Source: Bradyrhizobium tropiciagri (GTDB taxonomy: Bacteria > Pseudomonadota > Alphaproteobacteria > Rhizobiales > Xanthobacteraceae). From it: 64,000 nt of DNA. Of this stretch, positions 1 through 7,872 are shown piece by piece. The translations under genes and the position numbers were made by a program. Location of the stretch: contig NZ_JAFCKH010000011.1 in NCBI RefSeq assembly GCF_018130505.1, positions 124,001 through 188,000 on the forward strand. The letters are read 5' to 3'. Positions within the stretch are counted from its first letter, which is position 1, and each line of letters opens with the position of its first letter. The notes under the pieces were generated by a model. The model worked only from the letters and a program-made list of their open reading frames with translations. It was not told the DNA's origin and ran no database searches.

Positions 1-603
1 GCCGGCATTCTCCGCCGCCTTGCCGCCGATGCGCAGGATCTCGCCGTTCATCAGCACGATCTCGCAGCCGAGCACGTTGTTGGTGGTCATCCCGTATTTC
101 AGGCAGTGCACGCCGCCCGAATTCTCCGCGACATTGCCGCCGATCGAGCAGGCGATCTGCGACGACGGATCGGGCGCGTAATAGAAGCCGGCATGGGCGA
201 CCGCCTGGCTGATCGCGAGGTTGGTGACGCCGGGCTCGGTGACAACAACGCGGTTGTCGAAGTCAATTTCGCGAATCCGCTTGAACTTGCCCAGCCCGAG
301 CAGAACCCCATCTGCCAGCGGCAGCGCGCCGCCCGACAGCGAGGTGCCGGAGCCGCGCGGCACCACCTTGATGCCCTGGCCGTGGCAGTATTTCAGGACC
401 TTTGCCACCTGCTCGGTGGTGTCGGGCAGCACCACGACCATCGGCGGCTGCCGGTAAGCGGTCAGGCCGTCGGATTCATAGGCCAGCATTTCGGCAGCAC
501 TGTCGATCACGCCCTCGCCCGGGACGATGGCGCGCAAGGCTGCCACGATTTCGCCGCGGCGATCGAGGACGGCCTGGTCGGCCGCCGGCATCATGATGGA
601 CAT
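1..603 (-). CDS. FAD-linked oxidase, GlcD-like (3' part cut off by window edge)
   Basis: The first 201 codons of an FAD-binding oxidase of the GlcD / D-lactate dehydrogenase family are present; the rest lies left of the window. These flavoproteins oxidise 2-hydroxy acids such as glycolate or D-lactate. The visible part is the PCMH-type FAD domain: PRGSGTSLSGGALPL (about residues 82-96) and CSIGGNVAENSGGVHC (about 150-165) are hallmark flavin-binding segments. The start is the ATG at 603 (MSIMMPAADQAV); two further in-frame ATGs at codons 4 and 5 are possible. It is divergent from the cytochrome c2 gene across 270 bp. GlcD is the best guess, but D-lactate or D-2-hydroxyglutarate dehydrogenase cannot be excluded without the C-terminal half. 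Confidence 0.85.
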   Translation of the reverse strand, partial: MSIMMPAADQAVLDRRGEIVAALRAIVPGEGVIDSAAEMLAYESDGLTAYRQPPMVVVLPDTTEQVAKVLKYCHGQGIKVVPRGSGTSLSGGALPLADGVLLGLGKFKRIREIDFDNRVVVTEPGVTNLAISQAVAHAGFYYAPDPSSQIACSIGGNVAENSGGVHCLKYGMTTNNVLGCEIVLMNGEILRIGGKAAENAG

Positions 604-873
604 CGCCTGTTCCCTCGGGGCGTTGTTGGGGCCTGTGCGAGCGTTTCTTTAGGCCTCGCCCCGCCTGCCGATTTGTTACGACAAATCAACCACGTCCGCA
701 TCTTGTTTCGATTGGCCGGCCGAAGGTCGGTCTTGCCCGCACCCGGAAGGGCGAGTTCGCTCTGAGACAAGCAGGCCGTCATGAAAGCTGTCAAAGTTTC
801 GTGGCTTGTCCTGCCCAAGCCGGACGTGCCACAAACGATCACTTACCTCCCGGGACGAAACGAAGAGAACCCC

Positions 874-1269
874 ATGAACCTAAAGACCTTGAGCGCGCTG
901 GCGGTCGTCACATCGCTGGCTTCCGCATCCTCCGCGCTGGCCCAGGATGCGGCCGCCGGCAAGACCTCGTTCAACAAATGCCTCGCCTGCCACGCGATCG
1001 GCGAAGGCGCCAAGAACAAGGTCGGCCCCGAGCTCAACGGCCTCGACGGCCGCCATTCCGGCTCCGCGCCGGACTACAATTATTCGGACGCCAACAAGAA
1101 CTCCGGCATCACCTGGAACAAGGCGACCTTCCTCGAATACATCAAGGACCCGAAGGCCAAGATCCCCGGCACCAAGATGGCATTCGCCGGCATCAAGAAC
1201 GAGAACGAGGCCAACAACCTCTGGGCCTACGTCTCGTCCTTCGACAAGGACGGCAAGCAGAAGCAGTAA
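874..1269 (+). CDS. cycA: Class I cytochrome c (cytochrome c2 type)
   Basis: A 131-residue periplasmic monohaem cytochrome c that shuttles electrons between membrane complexes. The signal peptide MNLKTLSALAVV...ALAQ is probably cleaved after about residue 23. The haem site is CLACH (Cys36, Cys39, His40), and Met102 in GTKMAF is the expected sixth ligand. The PGTKM segment and the FLEYIKDP helix are typical of cytochrome c2. The frame is open upstream to 781, but the ATG at 874 is preferred: it gives a clean signal peptide and follows a GAAGAGAAC ribosome site. A strong hairpin terminator follows the stop. The symbol is by family resemblance; bradyrhizobia carry several similar cytochromes. 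Confidence 0.9.
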   Translation: MNLKTLSALAVVTSLASASSALAQDAAAGKTSFNKCLACHAIGEGAKNKVGPELNGLDGRHSGSAPDYNYSDANKNSGITWNKATFLEYIKDPKAKIPGTKMAFAGIKNENEANNLWAYVSSFDKDGKQKQ

Positions 1270-1288
1270 GCCTTCCGCTTCGGATTAG

Positions 1289-1330
1289 CGTCCGCCCCAG
1301 GGCAGATTGCCGGGGCGGACGTTTCCGTTT
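1289..1330 (+). terminator. Rho-independent-like terminator of the cytochrome c2 gene
   Basis: A perfect 10-bp stem (CGTCCGCCCC at 1289-1298 and GGGGCGGACG at 1312-1321) encloses a 13-nt loop and is followed by TTTCCGTTT. It lies 19 bp after the cytochrome stop and just before the end of the convergent poxB gene, so it may act in both directions. Confidence 0.8.
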
Positions 1331-1333
1331 CAA

Positions 1334-3070
1334 TCAGCGCGGCAACAGATTGGTCTTGGCAAGATCGATCACCTCGTCGCCGCGGCCGCTCATCACGGCG
1401 CGCAGCACCCACAGGCTGAAGCCCTTGACCTGCTCCAGCGTGATGGTCGGCGGCATCGACAATTCCTGCGTCGCGGTCACGACATCGAGCACGGCCGGGC
1501 CGTTGTGCGCGAAGACGTCGCGGATCGCACCCTCGAGCTCGCCGGGATCATCCACCCGGATGGCGTGAATGCCCATCGCGCGGGACATCGCCGCGAAATC
1601 GGGATTCTTCAGGTCGACGCCGGTCTCGATGAAACCGGCCGCCTTCATCTCCAGCGCGACGAAGCCGAGCACGCTGTTGTTGAAGATCACGACCTTCACC
1701 GGCAGCTTCGACTGGGTCAGCGTGATCAGGTCGCCCATCAGCATGGCGAAGCCGCCGTCGCCGGACATCGACACCACCTGCCGGCCGGGTTGCGCCGCCT
1801 GTGCGCCGATCGCATGCGCCATCGCATTGGCCATCGAGCCATGCACCCAGGAGCCGATCAGGCGGCGGCGGCCGTTCATCTTGAGGTAACGCGCGGCCCA
1901 GACCGTCGGCGTCCCGACGTCGGCGGTGAACACCGCGTCATCGCTGGCCTGCTCGCTGAGCAGCCGCGCCAGATATTGCGGATGGATCGGCTTTTGCCCC
2001 GGCTTGCCGCGGGCGAGATCATCGAGCCCGGCGCGCGCATCCTTGTAATGCGCGAGGCTGGCGTCGAGATGCTTGCGCTCGGTCTTGGCCGTCAGCTTCG
2101 GCAGCAGCGCGGCGATGGTCTCGCCGACATCGCCGACGATGCCGAGATCGAGCTTGCAGCGGCGGCCGAGATTCTCGGGCCGGATATCGACCTGCGCGAT
2201 GCTGATGCCGGTCGGGAAGAACTGCTTGTAGGGAAAATCGGTCCCCAGCATCAGCAGCACATCGCAGCCGTGCATGGCGGCGTAGCCGGAGGAGAAGCCG
2301 ATGAAGCCGGTCATGCCGACATCGTAGGGATTGTCGTACTCGACATATTCCTTGCCGCCGAGCGCATGCACGATCGGGCTCTTGAGGGTCTCGGCGAGCT
2401 TCAACAGCCCGGCATGCGCCCCGGCGCAGCCGCGGCCGCAGAACAACGTCACCCGGCGCGCGCTGTTGAGCAGGTCGGCCAGCGCGTTCAACTGGGCTTC
2501 GGCCGGACGCACGATCGGCGCCGGCGGCAGCAAACCTGCATTCGGCGCGATGTTGCGTTTCGGCGCCGGCCGCATCGCGACATCGCCGGGCAGCACCAGC
2601 ACGGCGACGCCGCGCTGGCCGACCGCGGAGCGGATCGCGTTCTCCAGCATGTAGGGCAGCTGCGCCGGATCGGACACCAGCTCGCAGTAATGACTGCATT
2701 CGCGAAACAGGTCCTGCGGATGGGTTTCCTGGAAATAGCCGCCGCCGATCTCCGCGGACGGAATCTGCGCCGCGATCGCCAGCACCGGGGTGCGGCTGCG
2801 ATGCGCGTCGAACAGGCCGTTGATGAGATGCAGATTCCCCGGACCGCAGGAGCCGGCGCAGACCGCGAGTTCGCCGGTAAGTTGGGATTCGGCGGCGGCG
2901 GCGAACGCTGCTACCTCCTCGTGCCGAACATGCAGCCACTCGATCGTCCCGCGGCTGCGCAGCGCCTCGGTCAGACCGTTGAGGCTGTCGCCGACGATGC
3001 CGTAGATGCGCTTCACGCCGGCCTGGGCGAGTGTTTCAGCGATCAGGTCGGCGATGTTGTCGATCCGCAT
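1334..3070 (-). CDS. poxB: Pyruvate oxidase / ubiquinone-dependent pyruvate dehydrogenase
   Basis: A 578-residue thiamine diphosphate enzyme, the usual PoxB length. It oxidatively decarboxylates pyruvate to acetate and passes electrons to quinone. The N-terminal TPP domain has the catalytic Glu51 in VRHEEVAAF, a central FAD-type domain follows, and the C-terminal domain carries [13 protein letters not shown]...FNN, the Mg-TPP motif. The C-terminus ([20 protein letters not shown]) closely resembles the lipid-activated membrane-binding tail of E. coli PoxB. The start at 3070 ([10 protein letters not shown]) has an AAGGACA ribosome site 8 nt upstream; an upstream in-frame ATG at 3103 would add 11 residues unlike the family. 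No operon partner: the next gene upstream is 113 bp away. Confidence 0.92.
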   Translation of the reverse strand: MRIDNIADLIAETLAQAGVKRIYGIVGDSLNGLTEALRSRGTIEWLHVRHEEVAAFAAAAESQLTGELAVCAGSCGPGNLHLINGLFDAHRSRTPVLAIAAQIPSAEIGGGYFQETHPQDLFRECSHYCELVSDPAQLPYMLENAIRSAVGQRGVAVLVLPGDVAMRPAPKRNIAPNAGLLPPAPIVRPAEAQLNALADLLNSARRVTLFCGRGCAGAHAGLLKLAETLKSPIVHALGGKEYVEYDNPYDVGMTGFIGFSSGYAAMHGCDVLLMLGTDFPYKQFFPTGISIAQVDIRPENLGRRCKLDLGIVGDVGETIAALLPKLTAKTERKHLDASLAHYKDARAGLDDLARGKPGQKPIHPQYLARLLSEQASDDAVFTADVGTPTVWAARYLKMNGRRRLIGSWVHGSMANAMAHAIGAQAAQPGRQVVSMSGDGGFAMLMGDLITLTQSKLPVKVVIFNNSVLGFVALEMKAAGFIETGVDLKNPDFAAMSRAMGIHAIRVDDPGELEGAIRDVFAHNGPAVLDVVTATQELSMPPTITLEQVKGFSLWVLRAVMSGRGDEVIDLAKTNLLPR

Positions 3071-3182
3071 GGGCTTGTCCTTTCGAAATCCGAAACCGTG
3101 CATGCCATGATGTTCGGCGCGATGCAGCCGCGCAAGGCTCGCCGGATCACATTCGTGCGGCGCGCAGCACAGTCGTTGCCTG

Positions 3183-4169
3183 CTATTGCGCCGTTACGAC
3201 CTCGCGCGCCATCCGCTCCGCCATCGCCTCGATCTCGGACACAACGAGATCGGTCGCGGCGTACTGCACCATGTGGCCGACGCCGGGCAGTACGGTCAGC
3301 CTTGCATTCGCTGCCGTGGCGGCGAGCGGGCGCGAATGGATGCCGGTCGTCACCGTCTTGTCGGCATCGCCTGCGATGATCGAGATCGGCGCCTTGATCT
3401 CGGCATAGCGCGGCGCCTGCACGCTCACCGCGGCCCTCAGCGTCACGAGATCGCGCGCATTGGCGATGAACTCGCGCGGGCGCAGCAGCAATAGCGTCTC
3501 GCTGTCGGCGACGAAATCTTCGGGCATCGGCTGCGGCGCGAACACGCCGCGCGCGCCCGAGGCAGCGACCAGCCGGCCGAGCGGCAGCGTGATAGTGTGG
3601 GCGAGCAGCGGCCCGATCAGCGGCTTCGACACCAGCCGGTTGTAACGGCCGACGCCACCGCGCCACGGATAGGCGACGGGAGCGAGCAGCACGAGGCCGG
3701 CGACGCGGTCGGGCTGATCCAGCGCCATGCGCAGGCCGAGCGAACCGGCCCAGGAATGCGCCACCACGATCGCCCGCCCGACGCCGATCCTGGCCAGCGC
3801 CTCCATGATCATCCGGCTCTGGATCTCGGGCGTCGAATCCTCGACGCGTTCGCGCGCGCTCCAGCCATGGCCGGGACGGTCGATCAGGATCACGCGCCGC
3901 CTCGCCGCGAGCCGCTCGCCGAGCGGCCGCTGCATCGCGCGCAGATTAGAGCTGGCGCCATGCAGCAGCACCACCGGCGGACCTGCCGCATCGCGCGGGC
4001 CGAGCTCGACGACGTGCAGCCTCGCGCCCGCAACATCGATCATGCGGCCCTGCGGCGGATACACGCGTTCGATCAGGGCCACGCCGACTTGGGTGGCCAG
4101 GGCCAGCCCGGCCACCACAAGCACGACGATCAAAAGAAGCATCAAGACGATCCGGATAATCCTGCGCAC
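3183..4169 (-). CDS. Membrane-anchored alpha/beta hydrolase
   Basis: An alpha/beta-hydrolase-fold protein of about 328 residues, substrate unknown. A single N-terminal hydrophobic helix ([19 protein letters not shown]) suggests anchoring with the catalytic domain in the periplasm. Seen in order: oxyanion-hole segment [15 protein letters not shown], nucleophile elbow AHSWAG (Ser), a late Asp in AGDADKTV, and the catalytic His in VGHMVQ. The start is uncertain. GTG at 4169 gives VRRIIRIVL before the helix with positive charges on the cytoplasmic side; ATG at 4142 would cut into the helix, and the open frame extends to 4343. No obvious ribosome site at either. Stand-alone between poxB and an unannotated 359-bp gap. 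Confidence 0.8.
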   Translation of the reverse strand: MRRIIRIVLMLLLIVVLVVAGLALATQVGVALIERVYPPQGRMIDVAGARLHVVELGPRDAAGPPVVLLHGASSNLRAMQRPLGERLAARRRVILIDRPGHGWSARERVEDSTPEIQSRMIMEALARIGVGRAIVVAHSWAGSLGLRMALDQPDRVAGLVLLAPVAYPWRGGVGRYNRLVSKPLIGPLLAHTITLPLGRLVAASGARGVFAPQPMPEDFVADSETLLLLRPREFIANARDLVTLRAAVSVQAPRYAEIKAPISIIAGDADKTVTTGIHSRPLAATAANARLTVLPGVGHMVQYAATDLVVSEIEAMAERMAREVVTAQ

Positions 4170-4528
4170 CGGACAGTTACGGCCGGCGCATGAACCGGTT
4201 TCGATGCTATCCCGCCATGCGACGCCAAGTCCAATTGCGGACCGGGCCGGACCAGTTGCAACCTCACACGAGGCCTGCCGGAGAAGACGATGGCCGGAAG
4301 CACCTGATCCCCTCGTTTCGTGCCAGGCCGGAGTTGTCCACAATGCGCCCAGCCTGTGGATAGCGGGTTCATAACAGCGTCATTAGCAAATTCGTAGAGT
4401 GCCGGTGCCAATTTCGCCATCAGGCGCGATGCTTCATCAGCACCGGATCGGTTCTTGCTCCTGTCCACGCTATTCACAGGAACCGGGCAACCACACGACG
4501 AGTTCAACGGGAATATCGGAGGAGTACC
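4170..4528. other. Gene-free stretch with an inverted pair of DnaA-box-like 9-mers
   Basis: No credible gene on either strand. TTGTCCACA at 4334-4342 and TGTGGATAG at 4355-4363 form an inverted pair close to the DnaA box consensus. Otherwise it holds only the upstream regions of the hydrolase (minus) and the small protein at 4529 (plus). It does not look like a chromosome origin, since dnaA, hemE, parA or gyrB are not nearby. Confidence 0.4.
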
Positions 4529-4705
4529 ATGATGCCCGACCCTAGCGATGCGGCCATCGATCAGATCGTAGCAAGCTGCAATGGCGACCTGCGCGGGGCC
4601 CTGAGGGCGCTGCTCCTCGTCAACGAGCACCTGGAGGCGGAGCTGCAGCAGTTCTACGCAGCACTGGCCCAGGACAGCGCGCCGCGCGGCAAGTTCCTGC
4701 ACTAG
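4529..4705 (+). CDS. Small unknown protein, 58 aa
   Basis: A short gene with a very good ribosome site (GGAGGAG, 5 nt before the ATG). The product begins MMPDPSDAAIDQIVAS and is predicted to be mostly helical, with the leucine-rich, acidic middle ALRALLLVNEHLEAELQQFY, which could form an amphipathic helix or short coiled coil. No signal peptide, membrane segment or cysteine pair (one Cys only). I do not recognise a family. It stands alone, with a 49-bp repeat-like stretch after it. The ribosome site and coherent composition argue it is real. Confidence 0.6.
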   Translation: MMPDPSDAAIDQIVASCNGDLRGALRALLLVNEHLEAELQQFYAALAQDSAPRGKFLH

Positions 4706-4747
4706 CAAGTTCCTGCACCAAGCGTTATCGCGCTTTGGCTTGCTTGA

Positions 4748-4790
4748 GCATGACTCTTCCGGAAAACCGCTCAACGCGCTTCCGGGTCAT
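4748..4790. repeat. Short palindromic repeat, family E (GCATGAC...GTCAT)
   Basis: GCATGACTCTTCCGGAAAA... pairs with ...CTTCCGGGTCAT, an imperfect inverted repeat related to the copy at 45205-45253 (shared GCATGAC, CGGAAAACCG and TTCCGGGTCAT). Such elements recur in intergenic DNA of Rhizobiales. It sits between the 58-aa gene and a convergent gene. Confidence 0.6.
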
Positions 4791-4809
4791 CCGCTAGCGA
4801 TCGAAAGTC

Positions 4810-5085
4810 CTAGCGAGTCTCGCCGTCGTCGTCTTCCTTGTCGGCCGGATCGTCCTTCGGACAGGCGCCGATCGTCGAGCGTGCAAGCTTTGCATCCGAC
4901 ATCGACTTGTAGGGTCCGTCGCCAAACCAGATGTCGCCGTAGATCACCGGATTCTGCGTGACGATCGGACAACTGTTCGTGGCGCGATTTCCGACCACCC
5001 AATAGAGGCCGTCGGCGAGGCATGCCGTTCCGGTCGCGACCATCATCGCGCCGGCCAGCAGCAATGATTTCATGGCTTTGCTCAT
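4810..5085 (-). CDS. Small exported protein of unknown function, 91 aa
   Basis: A probable Sec-exported protein: MSKAMKSLLLAGAMMVATGTACLA is a typical signal peptide, cleaved near residue 24. The mature part has two cysteines (NSCPIVT and IGACPKDD) that could form a disulfide, and ends in a very acidic tail (DDPADKEDDDGETR). Start choice: ATG at 5085 (MSKAMKS) or at 5073 (MKSLLL); the longer frame to 5127 adds a basic stretch before the signal and is less likely. I do not recognise a named family. Stand-alone. Confidence 0.6.
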   Translation of the reverse strand: MSKAMKSLLLAGAMMVATGTACLADGLYWVVGNRATNSCPIVTQNPVIYGDIWFGDGPYKSMSDAKLARSTIGACPKDDPADKEDDDGETR

Positions 5086-5175
5086 GACGGACAGACTATT
5101 GCGCGTGAGCTTGCGCCCGCGAGTCACGTTCCCGTTTCCTGCCCAATCACCGAGATCGTGGTTAACCGCGCGCGA

Positions 5176-5832
5176 TCAAATATCGCGGCCTTCGACCTTT
5201 TCGGTGAGCGATTTGACGATCTCGGGCACCTTCTCGAGGTAGGGATCGACGGCAAGCGCCTTGCGGAACGCGTCGAGCGCCCGCTTGTCGTCGCCAAGCG
5301 ACTGCATGATCATGCCGACGCCGGCGAGCGCACCGAAATGGCGGGGCTCACGCACCAGCACCTGCTGCAGGTCCTCGAGCGACCGGCCATAATCGTTCTT
5401 GATGTAATAGATCGTCGCCCGCCGGTTCCAGGCCTCGACATAGTCCGGCCTGAGCTTGATCACGGCGTCCAGCAGCTTCAGCGCGACATCCATGTTCTGG
5501 GCGTCGATCGCGGCCTTGGCGCGCACCATCAACAGCGCGGCGGTGTCGCTCGGGGTCTGCAGCCACAGCGCCCAGATCCGCGCCTCGACGTGGCGAGCGC
5601 TGTCTTCATCCGGGGCTGCCTTCAGCGCGCCGAACAGGAAATCCAGCCCGCGGACGCGGTCGGCCGGAACCTTCGGCAGCTTGCTCGGCGCCTCCGGCAG
5701 CTTCTTCTGCGCCCGCGGCGGCGGGATCACGCGGGGATCCCCCTGCGCGGCGGCCGTAACGGGCACGGCGATCAATGCGGCCAGCAGGATCGCCAGCCGG
5801 CGGGTGTTGCGCCCAGGAAGTCTCGATCTCAT
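5176..5832 (-). CDS. Exported TPR-repeat protein
   Basis: A 218-residue protein with an N-terminal signal peptide (RRLAILLAALIAVPVTAAAQ) followed by a proline-rich linker (PPPRAQKKLPEAPSKLP) and then tetratricopeptide repeats over about residues 90-205. Clear TPR units: MDVALKLLDAVIKLRPDYVE, WNRRATIYYIKNDYGRSLED and MQSLGDDKRALDAFRKALAV. TPRs are protein-protein scaffolds; no enzymatic residues are visible. Probably periplasmic. It is 110 bp downstream of rpmJ on the same strand with no close partner. Confidence 0.85.
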   Translation of the reverse strand: MRSRLPGRNTRRLAILLAALIAVPVTAAAQGDPRVIPPPRAQKKLPEAPSKLPKVPADRVRGLDFLFGALKAAPDEDSARHVEARIWALWLQTPSDTAALLMVRAKAAIDAQNMDVALKLLDAVIKLRPDYVEAWNRRATIYYIKNDYGRSLEDLQQVLVREPRHFGALAGVGMIMQSLGDDKRALDAFRKALAVDPYLEKVPEIVKSLTEKVEGRDI

Positions 5833-5938
5833 GGAGCAAGTCTAGACGCACGAACGCGCGCTGCAAAGCAGCGCGGCGTCAAAGACCTGTGAGGAGTGCT
5901 GTTGCGGGGCCGGGAACGGCCGGCCGATCAACCGCCGA

Positions 5939-6064
5939 TCAACCCTGGCGCGCCTTGAAGCGACGCTGGACCTTGTTGATGACGTAAACGCGGCCCTTGC
6001 GACGGACCAGACGGTTGTTGCGATGGCGGCCGCGCAGCGATTTCAGCGAGTTACGGACCTTCAT
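5939..6064 (-). CDS. rpmJ: 50S ribosomal protein L36
   Basis: A 41-residue basic protein, [20 protein letters not shown] then [16 protein letters not shown], ending KARQG. This is the long, cysteine-free form of L36 found in alphaproteobacteria, lacking the zinc-binding Cys/His set of the 37-aa form. It binds 23S rRNA in the large subunit. The ATG at 6064 follows an AGGATT ribosome site. The promoter is visible about 120 bp upstream (6180-6208). Confidence 0.95.
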   Translation of the reverse strand: MKVRNSLKSLRGRHRNNRLVRRKGRVYVINKVQRRFKARQG

Positions 6065-6179
6065 GGGACAATCCTGTTGCTTCGAAAGGCCCGTGTTGAA
6101 GGCCGTACCTATCAATGCCGAAAGCTGGCAAAATGGGATTTATCCCGACAAGCGGCCCTGCCGCCCGGGACGGGGCGGT

Positions 6180-6208
6180 TTCTAAGCCATCGGGCCGCCA
6201 AATGTCAA
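6180..6208 (-). promoter_or_regulatory. Sigma70-type promoter of rpmJ
   Basis: Read on the minus strand, TTGACA (6208-6203) is separated by 17 bp from TTAGAA (6185-6180). It has a perfect -35, a 4/6 match -10 and ideal spacing, and points at rpmJ. The implied leader is about 110 nt. The remainder of the 6065-6372 gap shows no gene. Confidence 0.7.
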
Positions 6209-6372
6209 CCGAAACGGCCGGATTTCTGCTGCGTGCGGCTGGACTGGAACTCCGGAGTGGCCTGAAATTCGCTGAAAAAACAGGCGGTCGGAAGGCCGAT
6301 CAGCACTGCCTCCCGGCCGCCTGCGCCGCCATTCGCCAGGACCGAGACCCCGGCGTCCGGCCGTGGCGCGGT

Positions 6373-6759
6373 CTAGAACACGACGAATCGGGCAGTCCCT
6401 TGCAGCCGATGCAGGGTGTAGAGTTCGGTCTGCCCGAGCGGCGGTCCGATGATCGAGAATTTGTGCAGCGTCGTGATGCCCTCGGTCGAGATGCTGGCGA
6501 TCTCGGATGTCGGCAGGCGGACGCCCGGGACCAGCAGCGTGAACGACGTCGAGGGACCGTCGATGGTCCGCATCAGGAACACGCTGACCAGCGAGCCGAG
6601 CATCGAACTCTGGGTCTGGATCTCGTCACCGGAGAAGCTCCTGGTCTGGACCGCGTCGTGATAGCTGAACAGCGGCTTCCCCGTGATGCTCGACGTCGAA
6701 TAGGTGACGTGGATGCCGTGACCGGAGAGCTCGTAGAGATTGGGCTGGGTACTGGCCAT
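6373..6759 (-). CDS. Unknown conserved-looking protein, 128 aa
   Basis: The start MASTQPNLYELSGHGIHVTY at 6759 has a GAAAGG ribosome site 8 nt upstream; the open frame extends further to 6846 but with unlikely Cys-rich sequence. The protein is rich in beta-prone segments (GIHVTYSTSSITGKPLFSY, TSFTLLVPGVRL, ARFVVF) and polar Ser/Thr, with no signal peptide or membrane helix. It resembles a small beta-sandwich protein, but I do not recognise a domain. It is divergent from the amidohydrolase gene at 6979. Confidence 0.55.
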   Translation of the reverse strand: MASTQPNLYELSGHGIHVTYSTSSITGKPLFSYHDAVQTRSFSGDEIQTQSSMLGSLVSVFLMRTIDGPSTSFTLLVPGVRLPTSEIASISTEGITTLHKFSIIGPPLGQTELYTLHRLQGTARFVVF

Positions 6760-6924
6760 GGTGCAAAACCTTTCAAAACAAGGATGCGAGCAATTACAGG
6801 TTGCATCATCGCACCACGACGACCATGCACGTATGAACCGCCTCACAGCGCGCGACCGGATGGCCCAACACGATTTCGCGATCTGCCGATGCCGGCGCTT
6901 CGCGCTATCGGCTTGCGAAAATCG

Positions 6925-6938
6925 TTATATAGTATAAT
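6925..6938 (+). promoter_or_regulatory. Candidate -10 box inside a perfect inverted repeat, upstream of the amidohydrolase
   Basis: TTATA-TAG-TATAA at 6925-6937 is a perfect inverted repeat, and its right arm runs into TATAAT (6933-6938), a perfect -10 sequence, 40 bp before the ATG at 6979. The only -35-like hexamer nearby (TTGCGA, 6913-6918) is too close (14 bp), so the promoter may need an activator, or the repeat may be a repressor operator. Confidence 0.45.
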
Positions 6939-6978
6939 CATTATCCCGAACCGAACATCAGTCCGCCGGGAGACCGCA

Positions 6979-7863
6979 ATGCCCAAGCTCAAACTGCCCG
7001 ACATCGAAAAGGTCGTCGCGATCGACATCCACACCCATGCCGAGGAGCCCTGCGGCATGCATGGCGACGACGGCTATGACGACTTCCAGGCGCAGATGGC
7101 TGACTATTTCAAGTCGCCGCACAAGCATCCGCCGACCGTGCCGGAGACCGCAGCCTACTACCGTTCCAACAACATCGCCGCGGTGATCTTCCCGGTCGAT
7201 GCCGAGCGCGAGACCGGCTTCCGCCGCTACAACAATTACGAGATGCTGGAGGTCGCCTCCGAGCATCTCGACGTCCTGATCCCGTTCGTCTCGATTGATC
7301 CGCACAAGGGCAAGCTCGGCGTGCGCGAGGCGCGCAAGCTGATCGAGGAATACGGCGTCCGCGGCTTCAAATTCCATCCGACCATGCAGGGCTTCTACGC
7401 CAACGACCGCATGGCCTATCCGCTCTACGAGGCGATAAATGAGGGCGGCGCGATCGCGCTGTTCCACACCGGCCAGACCGGCGTCGGCTCGGGCATGCCC
7501 GGCGGCATGGGAATGCGGCTGAAATACTCCAATCCGATGTACATGGACGACGTCGCGGCGGATTTCCCCGACCTCAAGATCATCCTCGCGCACCCCTCCT
7601 TCCCCTGGCAGGAAGAGGCGCTGTCGGTCGCGACCCACAAGCCGAACGTCTATATCGACCTCTCCGGCTGGTCGCCGAAATACTTCCCGCCGATCCTGGT
7701 GCGCTACATCAACTCGATCCTGCAGGACAAGATGCTGTTCGGCTCCGACTGGCCGGTGATCACGCCGGACCGCTGGCTCGCCGATTTCGCCAAGCTCGAC
7801 ATCCGCGAGGAGATCCGGCCCAAGGTGCTGAAGGCCAACGCGCGGAAGATTTTGGGCGTCTAA
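6979..7863 (+). CDS. Amidohydrolase-2 family metal-dependent hydrolase/decarboxylase
   Basis: A 294-residue TIM-barrel enzyme of the amidohydrolase 2 family, which includes gamma-resorcylate and aminocarboxymuconate decarboxylases and 4-oxalomesaconate hydratase. Metal-ligand segments: DIHTHAEE (His18, His20), GFKFHPTMQGFY, ILAHPSFPW and MLFGSDWPV, ending the barrel with the conserved Asp. Start at the ATG of MPKLKLPDIEKVV; the open frame extends upstream to 6115, but that part is intergenic in character. It heads a run with the dienelactone-hydrolase-like and haloacid-dehalogenase genes (9-bp gap, then a 4-bp overlap), suggesting catabolism of an aromatic or halogenated acid. The substrate is not deducible. 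Confidence 0.85.
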   Translation: MPKLKLPDIEKVVAIDIHTHAEEPCGMHGDDGYDDFQAQMADYFKSPHKHPPTVPETAAYYRSNNIAAVIFPVDAERETGFRRYNNYEMLEVASEHLDVLIPFVSIDPHKGKLGVREARKLIEEYGVRGFKFHPTMQGFYANDRMAYPLYEAINEGGAIALFHTGQTGVGSGMPGGMGMRLKYSNPMYMDDVAADFPDLKIILAHPSFPWQEEALSVATHKPNVYIDLSGWSPKYFPPILVRYINSILQDKMLFGSDWPVITPDRWLADFAKLDIREEIRPKVLKANARKILGV

Positions 7864-7872
7864 CGGAGTATC

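Noticed and set aside
1307-3379. 690-codon open frame on the plus strand
   Set aside because: Antisense shadow of poxB; His/Arg/Asp-rich sequence with no family features, caused by high GC at third positions.
4334-4363. Inverted DnaA-box-like 9-mers as a replication origin
   Set aside because: Only two boxes, no AT-rich unwinding element and no origin-associated genes nearby; likely chance or a minor DnaA site.
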